Assembly: GCF_018304965.1 (NCBI RefSeq)
Contig: NZ_JAGQED010000010.1
Coordinates: 62,001 to 126,000 of the forward strand
DNA: 64,000 nt
Reading direction: 5' to 3'
Source: Collimonas antrihumi
GTDB taxonomy: Bacteria; Pseudomonadota; Gammaproteobacteria; Burkholderiales; Burkholderiaceae_D
Shown: positions 30,710 to 39,086 of the stretch, in pieces
How positions within the stretch are numbered: the stretch's first letter is position 1
Layout: each line of letters begins with the position of its first letter
Notes under the pieces: model-generated
Seen by the model: only the letters and a program-made list of their open reading frames with translations
Databases searched by the model: none
What the model was told of the DNA's origin: nothing
Made by a program: the position numbers and the translations under genes

Positions 30710-31405
30710 ATGCAATTCGTTTTCCCCCCTAAGCCAGTAGCGGCGGTCCCCGTCGCAGGCAGCGATCAATTGTTTCCGGTACATCGGATTTATTGCGTCG
30801 GGCGTAATTACGCCGAGCATGCCAAGGAAATGGGCAGCAGTGGCCGTGAAGCGCCGTTTTTCTTCATGAAGCCGGCCGATGCTGTGCTGCCGGTTGCGCA
30901 CGGCACCATAGGCGAGATGCCTTACCCGTCCATGACACAGGATCTGCATCATGAGATCGAGTTGGTGGTGGCGCTGTCTACCGGCGGCAAGAATATTCCT
31001 GCAGCGGAAGCCATCCAGCATATCTGGGGTTATGCCGTCGGGCTCGACATGACCCGCCGCGATTTGCAGGGCGAGGCCAAGAAACTCGGCCGGCCATGGT
31101 GTACCGGCAAGGGTTTCGATTATTCCGCCCCGATTTCTCATCTGCATCCTGCCGGCGCCAGCGGCGTGATCGATCAAGGTGATATCCATTTGAATGTGAA
31201 TGGCACATTGCGCCAGCAAGGCGATATCAGCCAGATGATCTGGAACATCGCCGAGACCATAGAACAGTTGTCCGCCTATTTTGAATTGCAGGCCGGCGAT
31301 CTGATTTTTACCGGCACCCCGGCTGGTGTTGCTGCAGTGGGCAAAGGCGATCTGCTGGAAGGATCGATAGCGGGCGTTGGCGATTTGCAGGTACGCCTGG
31401 TTTGA
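30710..31405 (+). CDS. Fumarylacetoacetate hydrolase family protein (fumarylpyruvate hydrolase type)
   Basis: The 231-residue protein has the FAH core: HRIYCVGRNYAEHAKEMG, FFFMKPADAV, the metal-binding LHHEIELVVAL, the GYAVGLDMTRRDLQ helix, and GDLIFTGTPAGVAAVGKGD. With the isomerase gene 40 bp downstream it forms a two-gene unit equivalent to NagK-NagL, which converts maleylpyruvate to fumarate and pyruvate after gentisate ring cleavage. No gentisate dioxygenase gene is in the window, so it might instead serve tyrosine degradation. Confidence 0.88.
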   Translation: MQFVFPPKPVAAVPVAGSDQLFPVHRIYCVGRNYAEHAKEMGSSGREAPFFFMKPADAVLPVAHGTIGEMPYPSMTQDLHHEIELVVALSTGGKNIPAAEAIQHIWGYAVGLDMTRRDLQGEAKKLGRPWCTGKGFDYSAPISHLHPAGASGVIDQGDIHLNVNGTLRQQGDISQMIWNIAETIEQLSAYFELQAGDLIFTGTPAGVAAVGKGDLLEGSIAGVGDLQVRLV

Positions 31406-31445
31406 TGTCTGAGTTGACACCTAAGTCGAGATTCGAGAAACACTG

Positions 31446-32108
31446 ATGAAACTGTATAGCTATTTCCGAAGTTCCGCTTCCTATCGGGTACGGATTGCCT
31501 TGAACCTGAAAGGCATGCCCTACGATATCGTGCCGGTCCACTTGCTGAAGCACGGCGGCGAGCAATTGAGCCAGATGTACCGGACATTGAATAGCGATGG
31601 CCTGGTGCCGACCTTGGTCGACGACGATGCCGCCGGTGGCCAGGTTGCGCTGACGCAGTCATTGGCGATTCTGGAGTATCTGGAAGAAGTCCAGCCTGCG
31701 CCTGCCTTGCTGCCATCGACAGCGCTGGATCGCGCTTTTGTACGCAGCATCGGCCTGTCGATTGCCTGCGACATCCATCCGGTAAATAATCTGCGCGTGT
31801 TGCGTTATCTGGTGCACGAACTGAAGGTAGATGAGAATGCCAAGAATGCCTGGTATCGTCATTGGTGCGAAAGCGGTTTGGCGGCGCTGGAGGTAACGTT
31901 GGCCAGGGACAGCCGGCCAGGCAAGTTTTGTTTCGGCGATACGCCGACGCTGGCCGATTGCTGCCTGGTGCCGCAGATTTTCAATGCGCAGCGCCTGAAA
32001 TGCGATTTGTCTGCGATGCCGACCTTGATGGGCATTTACCAGAACTGCCAGGAGCTGGATGCCTTTGTCAAGGCAGCGCCGCAAAATCAACCGGATGCCG
32101 AGGCCTGA
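31446..32108 (+). CDS. Maleylpyruvate/maleylacetoacetate isomerase (zeta-class GST)
   Basis: The 220-residue protein is a zeta glutathione S-transferase. The N-terminal thioredoxin-like domain has YFRSSASYRVRIALNLKG, the SSxSxRVR glutathione site, then NSDGLVPTLV and TQSLAILEYLEE. The helical domain has IACDIHPVNNLRVL. It isomerises maleylpyruvate or maleylacetoacetate to the fumaryl form for the preceding hydrolase. It ends the pair; an intrinsic terminator follows at 32129. Confidence 0.9.
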   Translation: MKLYSYFRSSASYRVRIALNLKGMPYDIVPVHLLKHGGEQLSQMYRTLNSDGLVPTLVDDDAAGGQVALTQSLAILEYLEEVQPAPALLPSTALDRAFVRSIGLSIACDIHPVNNLRVLRYLVHELKVDENAKNAWYRHWCESGLAALEVTLARDSRPGKFCFGDTPTLADCCLVPQIFNAQRLKCDLSAMPTLMGIYQNCQELDAFVKAAPQNQPDAEA

Positions 32109-32126
32109 AACCAAGCCGGTGCATAG

Positions 32127-32168
32127 AAAAAAGCCAGGGGTCGCGAGAGCCCTGGCTTTTGTTTTTTT
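32127..32168. terminator. Bidirectional terminator between converging genes
   Basis: AAAAGCCAGGG pairs with CCCTGGCTTTT, with an A-tract on one side and a T-tract on the other. It can end both the isomerase gene (+) and the GltB-like gene (-). Confidence 0.85.
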
Positions 32169-32174
32169 GCTTTA

Positions 32175-33788
32175 TCAGGCGCCCGTTTTGATCGGCGCGG
32201 CAGGATGAAAACTTTCTGCGCGCGAGATCGGCCAGTATTTCTCAAATACCGGAAAGCGGTATTTCTGGTTCAGCAAATCCCCCACTTGCAGATAAGGCAG
32301 CAAATCAGACATCAGTTTCACTTCATGGTCCGAAGTGCGGCGCACGATGTGATGCGCCCGTAGCGCAGAGGCGTGCGGCAAACCGGCAGCTTGCACCAGT
32401 TCCTGCAACGCGTGCAGGGTGCTTTCATGAAAGCGATATACACGCTCGGCCTTGTCAGGCACCACCAATGCCTTTTGGCGGCCGATATCCTGAGTGGCGA
32501 CGCCGGTTGGACAACGGTCGGTATGACAGCTTTGCGACTGGATGCAGCCCAGCGAAAACATGAAGCCGCGCGCCGAATTGCACCAGTCGGCGCCAATCGC
32601 CAGTGTGCGAGCGAGGTCGAATGCGGTAATCACTTTACCGCTGGCGCCGATCTTGATGCGGTCGCGCAGTCCGGCGCCGAGCAAGGTGTTATGCACCAGC
32701 AGCAAGCCTTCCTGCAAAGGCATGCCGACGTGATCGACAAACTCCAGCGGCGCGGCGCCGGTGCCACCTTCCGAGCCATCCACCACAATGAAGTCAGGCA
32801 GGATGCCGGTTTGCAGCATGGCCTTTACAATCCCGAAAAATTCCCAGGGATGGCCGACGCAAAGTTTGAACCCGACCGGTTTGTCGCCCGACAGCGTACG
32901 TAGTTTCTGGATGAATTCCAGCAAGCCGACAGGACTTGAGAACGACGAATGGGTGGCCGGCGAGATGCAATCGACACCCATCGGCACGCCGCGCGTTGCC
33001 GATATTTCCGGCGTGATCTTGGCGGCAGGCAGTACGCCGCCGTGGCCCGGTTTGGCGCCTTGCGAAAGTTTGACGGTGATCATCTTGACTTGCGGCGAAG
33101 TGGCTTGCTCAACGAATTTTTCTTCGTTGAAACTGCCGTCGCCGTTGCGGCAGCCGAAGTAGCCGGAGGCGATTTGCCACAACAGGTCGCCGCCGAATTC
33201 GCGATGATAAGGAGAGATCGAGCCTTCGCCGGTATCGTGCGCGAAGCCGCCTTTCCTGGCGCCGTGATTGAGTGCTCGAATCGCGTTGGCCGACAGCGCG
33301 CCGAAGCTCATCGCAGAAACATTGAAGACAGACATCGAATACGGCTGCGCGCGTTCGGCGCCGACCGTCACGCGGAAGTCGTGGCTGGCGAGGACGGTCG
33401 GCGCCAGCGAATGGCCGACCCACTCGTAGCCGCGCAGCTTGACATCGAGCTCGGTGCCGAATGGCCGGCTGTCGACATCGCCTTTGGCGCGTTGGTACAC
33501 CAGGCTGCGTTCCTTGCGGGTGAACGGCGCGCCGTCATTGTCGCTCTCGAAAAAATACTGCCGCATCTCGGGACGGATCATTTCAAACAGAAAACGGAAA
33601 TGCCCCATCAGCGGGTAGTTGCGCAGGATCGCGTGGCTGCGCTGGTTCATGTCCCAGATACCCAGTACGGTCAGCAAGCCGGGGATCACCGCCCACCACC
33701 ATCCCATTTTGCCAGCCGCGGCGCCGACGGCCAGCAGCAAAGTCAGCAATAGCACTGCCCAAAAACTTAGATAACGACTGGCTCTCAT
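32175..33788 (-). CDS. Membrane-anchored GltB-like FMN-binding oxidoreductase
   Basis: The 537-residue protein has two N-terminal membrane helices (~8-27 and 30-46), then a glutamate-synthase central domain. Seen are MSVFNVSAMSFGALSANAI, the FMN-barrel segments VKLSQGAKPGHGG and DFIVVDGSEGGTGAAPLEFVDH, and the iron-sulfur cysteine group CIQSQSCHTDRCPTG. The glutaminase and GXGXG domains of GltB are absent, so ammonia channelling from glutamine is not expected. The family is annotated as FMN-binding glutamate synthase-like; its true reaction is unknown. It is transcribed alone. Confidence 0.88.
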   Translation of the reverse strand: MRASRYLSFWAVLLLTLLLAVGAAAGKMGWWWAVIPGLLTVLGIWDMNQRSHAILRNYPLMGHFRFLFEMIRPEMRQYFFESDNDGAPFTRKERSLVYQRAKGDVDSRPFGTELDVKLRGYEWVGHSLAPTVLASHDFRVTVGAERAQPYSMSVFNVSAMSFGALSANAIRALNHGARKGGFAHDTGEGSISPYHREFGGDLLWQIASGYFGCRNGDGSFNEEKFVEQATSPQVKMITVKLSQGAKPGHGGVLPAAKITPEISATRGVPMGVDCISPATHSSFSSPVGLLEFIQKLRTLSGDKPVGFKLCVGHPWEFFGIVKAMLQTGILPDFIVVDGSEGGTGAAPLEFVDHVGMPLQEGLLLVHNTLLGAGLRDRIKIGASGKVITAFDLARTLAIGADWCNSARGFMFSLGCIQSQSCHTDRCPTGVATQDIGRQKALVVPDKAERVYRFHESTLHALQELVQAAGLPHASALRAHHIVRRTSDHEVKLMSDLLPYLQVGDLLNQKYRFPVFEKYWPISRAESFHPAAPIKTGA

Positions 33789-34052
33789 GATTTCCTTCCT
33801 TGTAAGACGGGTGATTGCGGATGCGATGGCGATTCTGTGTGGAAAACCGCATTTGACAGTAGCAAGCTGACAATTTTACACATGGAAGGCGCGCTCCGTA
33901 CGACTGGCGCTTCCGCTTGTCCTACAAACCTATCCGTTCCTGTCCTATAGCACCATATAGCCATGCCTGGTTAGTATGGCTTCACTGGCCGCCACGTTGT
34001 TGTTGACGAAGGCAGGCCAGGCATTTATCCGACAACCATCAAGGAGTGCGCA

Positions 34053-34265
34053 ATGAACTGGGACACTATCCAAGGAAACTGGAAGCAATTCAAGGGCAAT
34101 GTGAAGGAACAATGGGGCAAGCTGACTGACGACCAGCTGGATCAGATCGCAGGCAAGCGCGATCAGCTGATAGGTAGAATTCAAGAATCCTACGGTATCA
34201 GCAAGGACGATGCTGAAAAACAGATCCGTACGTTTGAAGAGCGCCACAAAAACCATCGATTCTGA
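34053..34265 (+). CDS. CsbD family stress protein
   Basis: The 70-residue hydrophilic protein matches CsbD, with MNWDTIQGNWKQFKGNVKEQ, GKLTDDQLDQIAGKRDQLIG and the ending EERH. CsbD proteins are abundant under general stress, but their biochemical role is unknown. AAGGAG lies just before the ATG. Upstream, 33789-34052 holds no gene; its own promoter is expected there. The Cys-repeat periplasmic protein gene follows after 58 bp and may be co-expressed. Confidence 0.92.
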   Translation: MNWDTIQGNWKQFKGNVKEQWGKLTDDQLDQIAGKRDQLIGRIQESYGISKDDAEKQIRTFEERHKNHRF

Positions 34266-34323
34266 ATCCTGTGGCGCGACGCGATTGCGCCATAACGTTT
34301 CTGTATCGAACAAAGGATATTGA

Positions 34324-34884
34324 ATGATTATCAAAAAAGCCCAAAGAACGATCGCCGCCATGTTGATCGGTGTCGCCGGCTTTAGCGGCGCATCGCTGGC
34401 GCTGGCGGCAGACAATGCTAAAGCCACCTATAAGGCGGCAGAAGATGCCGCAGACGCCAGCTACAAAGCTGACAAGACGAAATGCGACGACTTCAGCGGC
34501 AATGCCAAGGATGTCTGCCTCAAGCAAGCCAAGGCTACGCGTGAACACAGCAAGCAGGACGCCATGGCTGAGTATAAGGGTACGCCTGAAGCATTGGCTA
34601 GTGCGCGTAAATCCGAAGCAGATGCCGACTACGCGGTAGCAAGGGAAAAATGCAATGGCCTGGCGGGTAACGGCAAGGATGTCTGCATCACGCAAGCAAA
34701 AGCTGCGCAAACCGATGCCACAGCCAACGCCAACACGCAGCGAGACGTCTCCAAGGCACGCGCCAGTTCCAGGGAAGAACGTGCCGAAGCCCGATACAAG
34801 GTGGCGCTTGCCCAGTGCGATGCGCTGGCTGGCGCCGCGAAAGACGAGTGTGTCAACGCCGCCAAAATTGAGCTTAATAAATAA
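34324..34884 (+). CDS. Periplasmic protein with three Cys-pair repeats, unknown function
   Basis: The 186-residue precursor has a signal peptide (MIIKKAQRTIAAMLIGVAG...ALA, cut near residue 29). The mature chain is Ala/Lys-rich and helical, with three copies of a C-x(9-10)-C unit: KCDDFSGNAKDVCLKQAKA, KCNGLAGNGKDVCITQAKA and QCDALAGAAKDECVNAAKI. Each unit probably closes a disulphide-linked hairpin. Between them are Ala/Lys spacers resembling coiled coil. I do not recognise a family of known function. Placement after csbD suggests envelope stress. Confidence 0.8.
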   Translation: MIIKKAQRTIAAMLIGVAGFSGASLALAADNAKATYKAAEDAADASYKADKTKCDDFSGNAKDVCLKQAKATREHSKQDAMAEYKGTPEALASARKSEADADYAVAREKCNGLAGNGKDVCITQAKAAQTDATANANTQRDVSKARASSREERAEARYKVALAQCDALAGAAKDECVNAAKIELNK

Positions 34885-35004
34885 TTACTGCATATGTTTA
34901 CATTGAAGGCAGTCAGTCGCACACTGGATGTCACACGCTGAAGATTGGCCTGGGCCAGGCCATCGCAGCGCCGGATAATCTATTTGATTGCGACGGTTGG
35001 GCAA

Positions 35005-35637
35005 ATGACGAAAATTTTGGTGGTTGACGATCATGCGGTAGTACGCGCCGGCGTCCAGTTCTTCATAGCCGACATCCCGGAAATGGAGATCGCCGGTGAA
35101 GCGGCTAATGCGCAGGAAGCGATCAGGCTGATCCGCTCCAATGAATATGACATCGTGTTGCTTGATATCGCGATGCCGGACAAGAGTGGAGTGGAAGTTC
35201 TGAAGCAGATCAAGCGCGAGAAACCGGCGCTGCCGGTACTCATGCTGAGCATGCATCCGGAGAGTCGCTACGCGGTGCAGGTGCTGCGCAGCGGAGCCGA
35301 CGGCTATGTGCAAAAAGAGGCGCTGGCGACAGAACTGGTGAAGGCTATCGAGACTATATTGCAAGGTCACAAATACATCAGTTATGCGGTTGCAGAGCTA
35401 TTGACTGCCGATCCTGCCAGTACTGAAAACGGAGCGTTGCATGAATCCTTGTCTGCGCGCGAGTACGAAATTTTTTACAAGCTGAGCCAGGGCGAAGGCG
35501 TAACCCAGATTGCCAAGGAGCTTTGCCTGAGCGTAAAGACCATCAGCACTTATCGTACCCGTGTGCTGCAAAAGATGAGCATGACGAGCAATGCCGATAT
35601 CATTTATTACGCGATCAAGAATAATCTGATCGATTAG
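35005..35637 (+). CDS. NarL/FixJ-family response regulator
   Basis: The 210-residue protein has a receiver domain (1-~120) with acidic pocket VVDDH, phospho-acceptor Asp54 in VLLDIAMPDKSG and Lys in VQKEA. A LuxR-type helix-turn-helix (~147-205) follows, with LSAREYEIFYKLSQGEGVTQIAKELCLSVKT cited as residues ~147-177. The start ATG 35005 fits the family (MTKILVVDD). It is the DNA-binding output of the kinase at 36120. The three genes are 28 and 25 bp apart, so they form an operon. Confidence 0.93.
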   Translation: MTKILVVDDHAVVRAGVQFFIADIPEMEIAGEAANAQEAIRLIRSNEYDIVLLDIAMPDKSGVEVLKQIKREKPALPVLMLSMHPESRYAVQVLRSGADGYVQKEALATELVKAIETILQGHKYISYAVAELLTADPASTENGALHESLSAREYEIFYKLSQGEGVTQIAKELCLSVKTISTYRTRVLQKMSMTSNADIIYYAIKNNLID

Positions 35638-35665
35638 ATATGTTGAGAGCCAGTCGTCACCCAAT

Positions 35666-36094
35666 ATGAGCCATACAACAACCCCTGATGCAACCAGTGC
35701 CAGCGTTGCGCCTTTGCGGATTTTCCTGGTGGAAGATTCGGTGGCTGTACGGGATTTGATGATTGATACCTTGAAGGAAATTCCCGGCGTGATACTTGCC
35801 GGGTTTGCTGACGAGGAAGCCGAGGCATTGAAAAAGATCGATGCGGAGTCTTTTGATGTCTTGATTCTGGATATTGAACTCAGGCAGGGCAATGGCATGA
35901 ACCTGTTGCGGACCTTGGCGGAGTCGCACAAGCCGCTCAATTCGCTGAAAATCATTTTCAGCAATAATGTCAGCAATGCTTTTCGACGCGCCGGAGAGAA
36001 GTACGGCGTGCGTTTTTTCTTCGATAAGAGTTCAGAGTTTACCAAGCTGCGCGATTTGCTCACAGCCTTGGGAACGGGACTGCCTGATCATTGA
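35666..36094 (+). CDS. Stand-alone receiver-domain protein
   Basis: The 142 residues form one receiver domain: LRIFLVEDSVAVRDLM, phospho-acceptor Asp69 in VLILDIELRQGNGMNL, the switch position IIFSNN and the Lys in FFFDKSSEF. There is no output domain. Lying between the response regulator and the kinase, it may be a phosphate sink or a second target of the same kinase. An 18-residue Thr/Ser/Ala N-terminal tail is variable. Confidence 0.9.
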   Translation: MSHTTTPDATSASVAPLRIFLVEDSVAVRDLMIDTLKEIPGVILAGFADEEAEALKKIDAESFDVLILDIELRQGNGMNLLRTLAESHKPLNSLKIIFSNNVSNAFRRAGEKYGVRFFFDKSSEFTKLRDLLTALGTGLPDH

Positions 36095-36119
36095 TCGACA
36101 CGATTTACCTGGAGGCGAT

Positions 36120-38231
36120 TTGATAGAAGATGGTGATCAGGCGAAACTCGGCAATCCGCATTATCAGGATCTGCTGAAGGCGCGCGCGCTGGAGAGCCTG
36201 GCTGCGACTCAAACCTATGTGTCGCGCGCTACCATCGCCGCAGTAGCCGTGAGCGTGTTGTTGATGTTGATTTCTGCGTTGGTGCTGATTGCCGCTGTTT
36301 TCCCGGTGACCTTGCCAAATTCGCTGTCATTTCCGCTGCCGGTTTCGTTGCAGTTTCCTACTTTGCAGTTGCCCTTCTGGGGCACTAACACTGCTGCCGG
36401 TTTTCTGCTGGCGACATGCAGCCTGTTACTGCAGTGCCTGGTAGTCGGGCCCAAAAAAGCGATTAAATTCCTCGCGCAGATACTGGCCGTTTTACTCTTG
36501 ATGCTCGCCATCGCAGCACTGTTGCATGAGGTGCTGGGCAGCGCCGGCTGGCTCGATGTTCTCCTTACCGCGCTGGCGCCGCATCCGGGCCAGCGCTATC
36601 CGGATGGCTTGCATCCGATGGCCGCGATCGGGTTTGTTTTCTGCGGGCTGGCTCTGCTCCTGCTGGATCATCGCACCCGGCATGACCGTCACGTGGCTGA
36701 ATATCTCGCAATTTCCCTCATTTTCTTAAGTGCCATCCCGTTGCTGGGCTATCTGTATAACGTCGCCGCAATGACCAAGATGGTTTATGCGACCAGCATT
36801 CCCTGGCTGGCGGCAGTCGCGTTTTTCCTGTTCGGCATGGCGTTGCTGATGTCGCGTCCGCGTCAGCGCCTGATGGCGATCATTACCCGACATGCGCCGG
36901 GCGGGCAGATGTTGCGCCGTTCCGTGCCGCAGATGCTGATCTTGCTGGTTGCCCTGCATTGGCTGGCAGATTGGGGCGCGCGCCAGGGTTTCTATGACCG
37001 CACCTCGGTGCCGCCCTTACTAACCCTGATCGACAGCGTGCTGGTGTTGTTCATTTTCTGGCGCGCCGCCGGCCAGGTCGATCGTGAGTACGGCGCACGT
37101 GTGCAAAGCGCGGCGGAGCTGGCGGAAGCTACCGCGTTGCTGATCGCAGTCAGCGACAATACCAACGATCCGATCTTCGTGAAAGATCGCCAAGGGCGCC
37201 TGATGTTCGCTAATCCGGCCTATTTGCGCCGGCTCGGGCTGGAATGGCAAGACGCCAGATACCGCCGCAGCACTGAACTGTTTCAGCGGCAGGAAGATGC
37301 CGAGCGGATCGACCAGGACGATGCCCGCATCATGAACGGCAAGGTGTCGGAGACGTTGGAGCAAACGGTGCAAACGCCAAACGACATGGTGACTTTCCAG
37401 ACCACCAAGGCGCCATGGTTCGATCAGCAAGGGCGGGTCATGGGCGTGGTCGGCATCGCCACCGATATCAGTGAACGCAAGCGTGCCGAGGATTCGCTCA
37501 GGCAGCGCGAGTCGGAGCTGGAGCGCACCATCGCGCAGCGCACCGCATTACTGCGCGAGCTGGCCAACCATATGGAAACCATACGAGAAGAAGAGAAGCG
37601 GGCGATTGCGCGCGAGCTGCACGACAATATGGGCGCGGCACTGACTGCGCTGAGCATGCATCTGGCAGGAGTCTACAAAGTCTTGCCGGATAACGAACAA
37701 TGGCAGAATCGCCAGACCCAGATGCAAACACTGCTTAGTTCGCTGGTGGCGACCACACGCCGGATTCAAACGGAATTGCGGCCTAACATGCTTGATCTGT
37801 TTGGATTGAAAGCGGCAATCCTGGAACAGCTGGAAGATTTCGGCCAGCGCACCGGGATCGTTTGCAAGTCCAGCCTGCCCGACGAAGACATTGCGATCGA
37901 CCATAATGTCGACATCGCTGTATATCGCATGCTGCAGGAAATTTTGAACAATGTCTCCAAGCACGCTCAGGCTAGCCAGGTTGACGTGATTCTCGATATT
38001 GACGAGGACAGGCTGGCGCTGACGGTGCGCGACAATGGCGTCGGCATGTCGCAGGAAAGATTTGAAAACACTGCCACCCATGGTTTGCGTGGCTTGCATG
38101 AGAGAGCGACTTACCTGGGCGGGAATGTCCGCTTTAACGCCGCAGAGGGCAAGGGCACCACGGTAGTGATCGAACTGCCGGTGCTGGGGCAAACACCGGC
38201 ATCGGCACCGGCAGATCAACCCGGCACATAG
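36120..38231 (+). CDS. Membrane sensor histidine kinase (NarX/HisKA_3 type), TTG start
   Basis: Start: GGAGG at 36110-36114 lies five bases before an in-frame TTG at 36120, and no ATG fits; the longer frame back to 35967 overlaps the receiver gene. The 703-residue protein has about seven or eight N-terminal hydrophobic helices (~35-310), a PAS domain (~335-450, ISDNTNDPIFVKDRQGRLMFANPAY-like region), a coiled segment, and HisKA_3 with phospho-His501 in AIARELHDNMGAALTALS. A HATPase follows (~590-690) with N-box EILNNVSKHA and DNGVGM, GLRGLHERA. The signal sensed by the membrane part is unknown; it should phosphorylate the regulator at 35005. Confidence 0.9.
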   Translation: MIEDGDQAKLGNPHYQDLLKARALESLAATQTYVSRATIAAVAVSVLLMLISALVLIAAVFPVTLPNSLSFPLPVSLQFPTLQLPFWGTNTAAGFLLATCSLLLQCLVVGPKKAIKFLAQILAVLLLMLAIAALLHEVLGSAGWLDVLLTALAPHPGQRYPDGLHPMAAIGFVFCGLALLLLDHRTRHDRHVAEYLAISLIFLSAIPLLGYLYNVAAMTKMVYATSIPWLAAVAFFLFGMALLMSRPRQRLMAIITRHAPGGQMLRRSVPQMLILLVALHWLADWGARQGFYDRTSVPPLLTLIDSVLVLFIFWRAAGQVDREYGARVQSAAELAEATALLIAVSDNTNDPIFVKDRQGRLMFANPAYLRRLGLEWQDARYRRSTELFQRQEDAERIDQDDARIMNGKVSETLEQTVQTPNDMVTFQTTKAPWFDQQGRVMGVVGIATDISERKRAEDSLRQRESELERTIAQRTALLRELANHMETIREEEKRAIARELHDNMGAALTALSMHLAGVYKVLPDNEQWQNRQTQMQTLLSSLVATTRRIQTELRPNMLDLFGLKAAILEQLEDFGQRTGIVCKSSLPDEDIAIDHNVDIAVYRMLQEILNNVSKHAQASQVDVILDIDEDRLALTVRDNGVGMSQERFENTATHGLRGLHERATYLGGNVRFNAAEGKGTTVVIELPVLGQTPASAPADQPGT

Positions 38232-38270
38232 GCAGCCGGCATTGCGCAGGCTGCCTTGTTGGCGCAGGGT

Positions 38271-38720
38271 TCAAGCGGGCCAAGGCACGCAGGGGTCGGT
38301 TGCCACCAGCACGCTGCAAGGCACTTTCTCAACCAGCAAGGTATCGACCGAACCACGCCACCAGCGCGTCGCCAATGGCCTCTTGCGTGAATGGCCGACA
38401 ATCACCAGGTCAATCCCAAGTTTGCCGACCAGATCGCTGATCACGTTGACAGGTTCGCCGCTTTCAAAGTGATCGATGGGCTTGAGCCCGGCGTCGCTGA
38501 GCAATTTGTGGCCTTTGATCAGTTCTTGTTCCAGCAAGGTTTTTTCAGCCCGGATGGCAGATTCGGCGACGAATTCACCTGCCATCAGATAGGTGGCAAG
38601 ATTGATCACTCCCAGCAAATGGATCTCGACTTCGGGAGCCGGCGCCAGCTGGATGCACGAATATAAGGCAGAACGGCTTTCGGGCGTGCCATTGTAGGCG
38701 ACGAGAATTTTCCGATACAT
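38271..38720 (-). CDS. Universal stress protein (UspA family)
   Basis: The 149-residue protein starts MYRKILVAYNGTPESRSAL, a Usp beta1-alpha1, and ends with VIVGHSRKRPLATRWWRGSVDTLLVEKVPCSVLV, described as residues ~108-140. The ATP-loop pattern G-x2-G-x9-G-S is partly altered (the second Gly is Arg), so nucleotide binding is uncertain. AGGAGG lies before the ATG. It converges on the sensor kinase gene and is divergent from ndh. Confidence 0.9.
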   Translation of the reverse strand: MYRKILVAYNGTPESRSALYSCIQLAPAPEVEIHLLGVINLATYLMAGEFVAESAIRAEKTLLEQELIKGHKLLSDAGLKPIDHFESGEPVNVISDLVGKLGIDLVIVGHSRKRPLATRWWRGSVDTLLVEKVPCSVLVATDPCVPWPA

Positions 38721-39086
38721 ATACCCTCCTGAAGATTATTTTTTTTATGTTTGCAATGGCCTCCGCTTTCATCATAGCGCAGACTGAGGCCGTGAACCAG
38801 CGGCCATTCCGGTATTTGCAAGGCGGGTTTTCCCTAAGGATTTTGCATGGTGAAGACGCGTTTCGCGGCATGCAGTCCAGGCTGTTTTCCCGCGCCTGCA
38901 GCCTTGCTCGAATACTGCAAATTGGCGTCGCCTGATCAAAAATCGCTGAAACTACGGCACTATTGCGCTAAGCGGCACTATAAAAGTAGACTTGCCAGGC
39001 GCTTAGCTGGTTTTGTATCTGCGGAAACCCTGCGTTTCCAAGCCCGATTAGTCAATATTGGTCAATAAAATTTGAAGGATAGATGG
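38721..39086. promoter_or_regulatory. Divergent control region between usp and ndh
   Basis: These 366 bp hold no supported gene. They contain the AGGAGG of usp at one end and GAAGGAT of ndh at the other. The central part has inverted segments such as GGAAACCCTGCGTTTCC near 39021-39037. No FNR/ANR box was found by eye. Confidence 0.5.
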
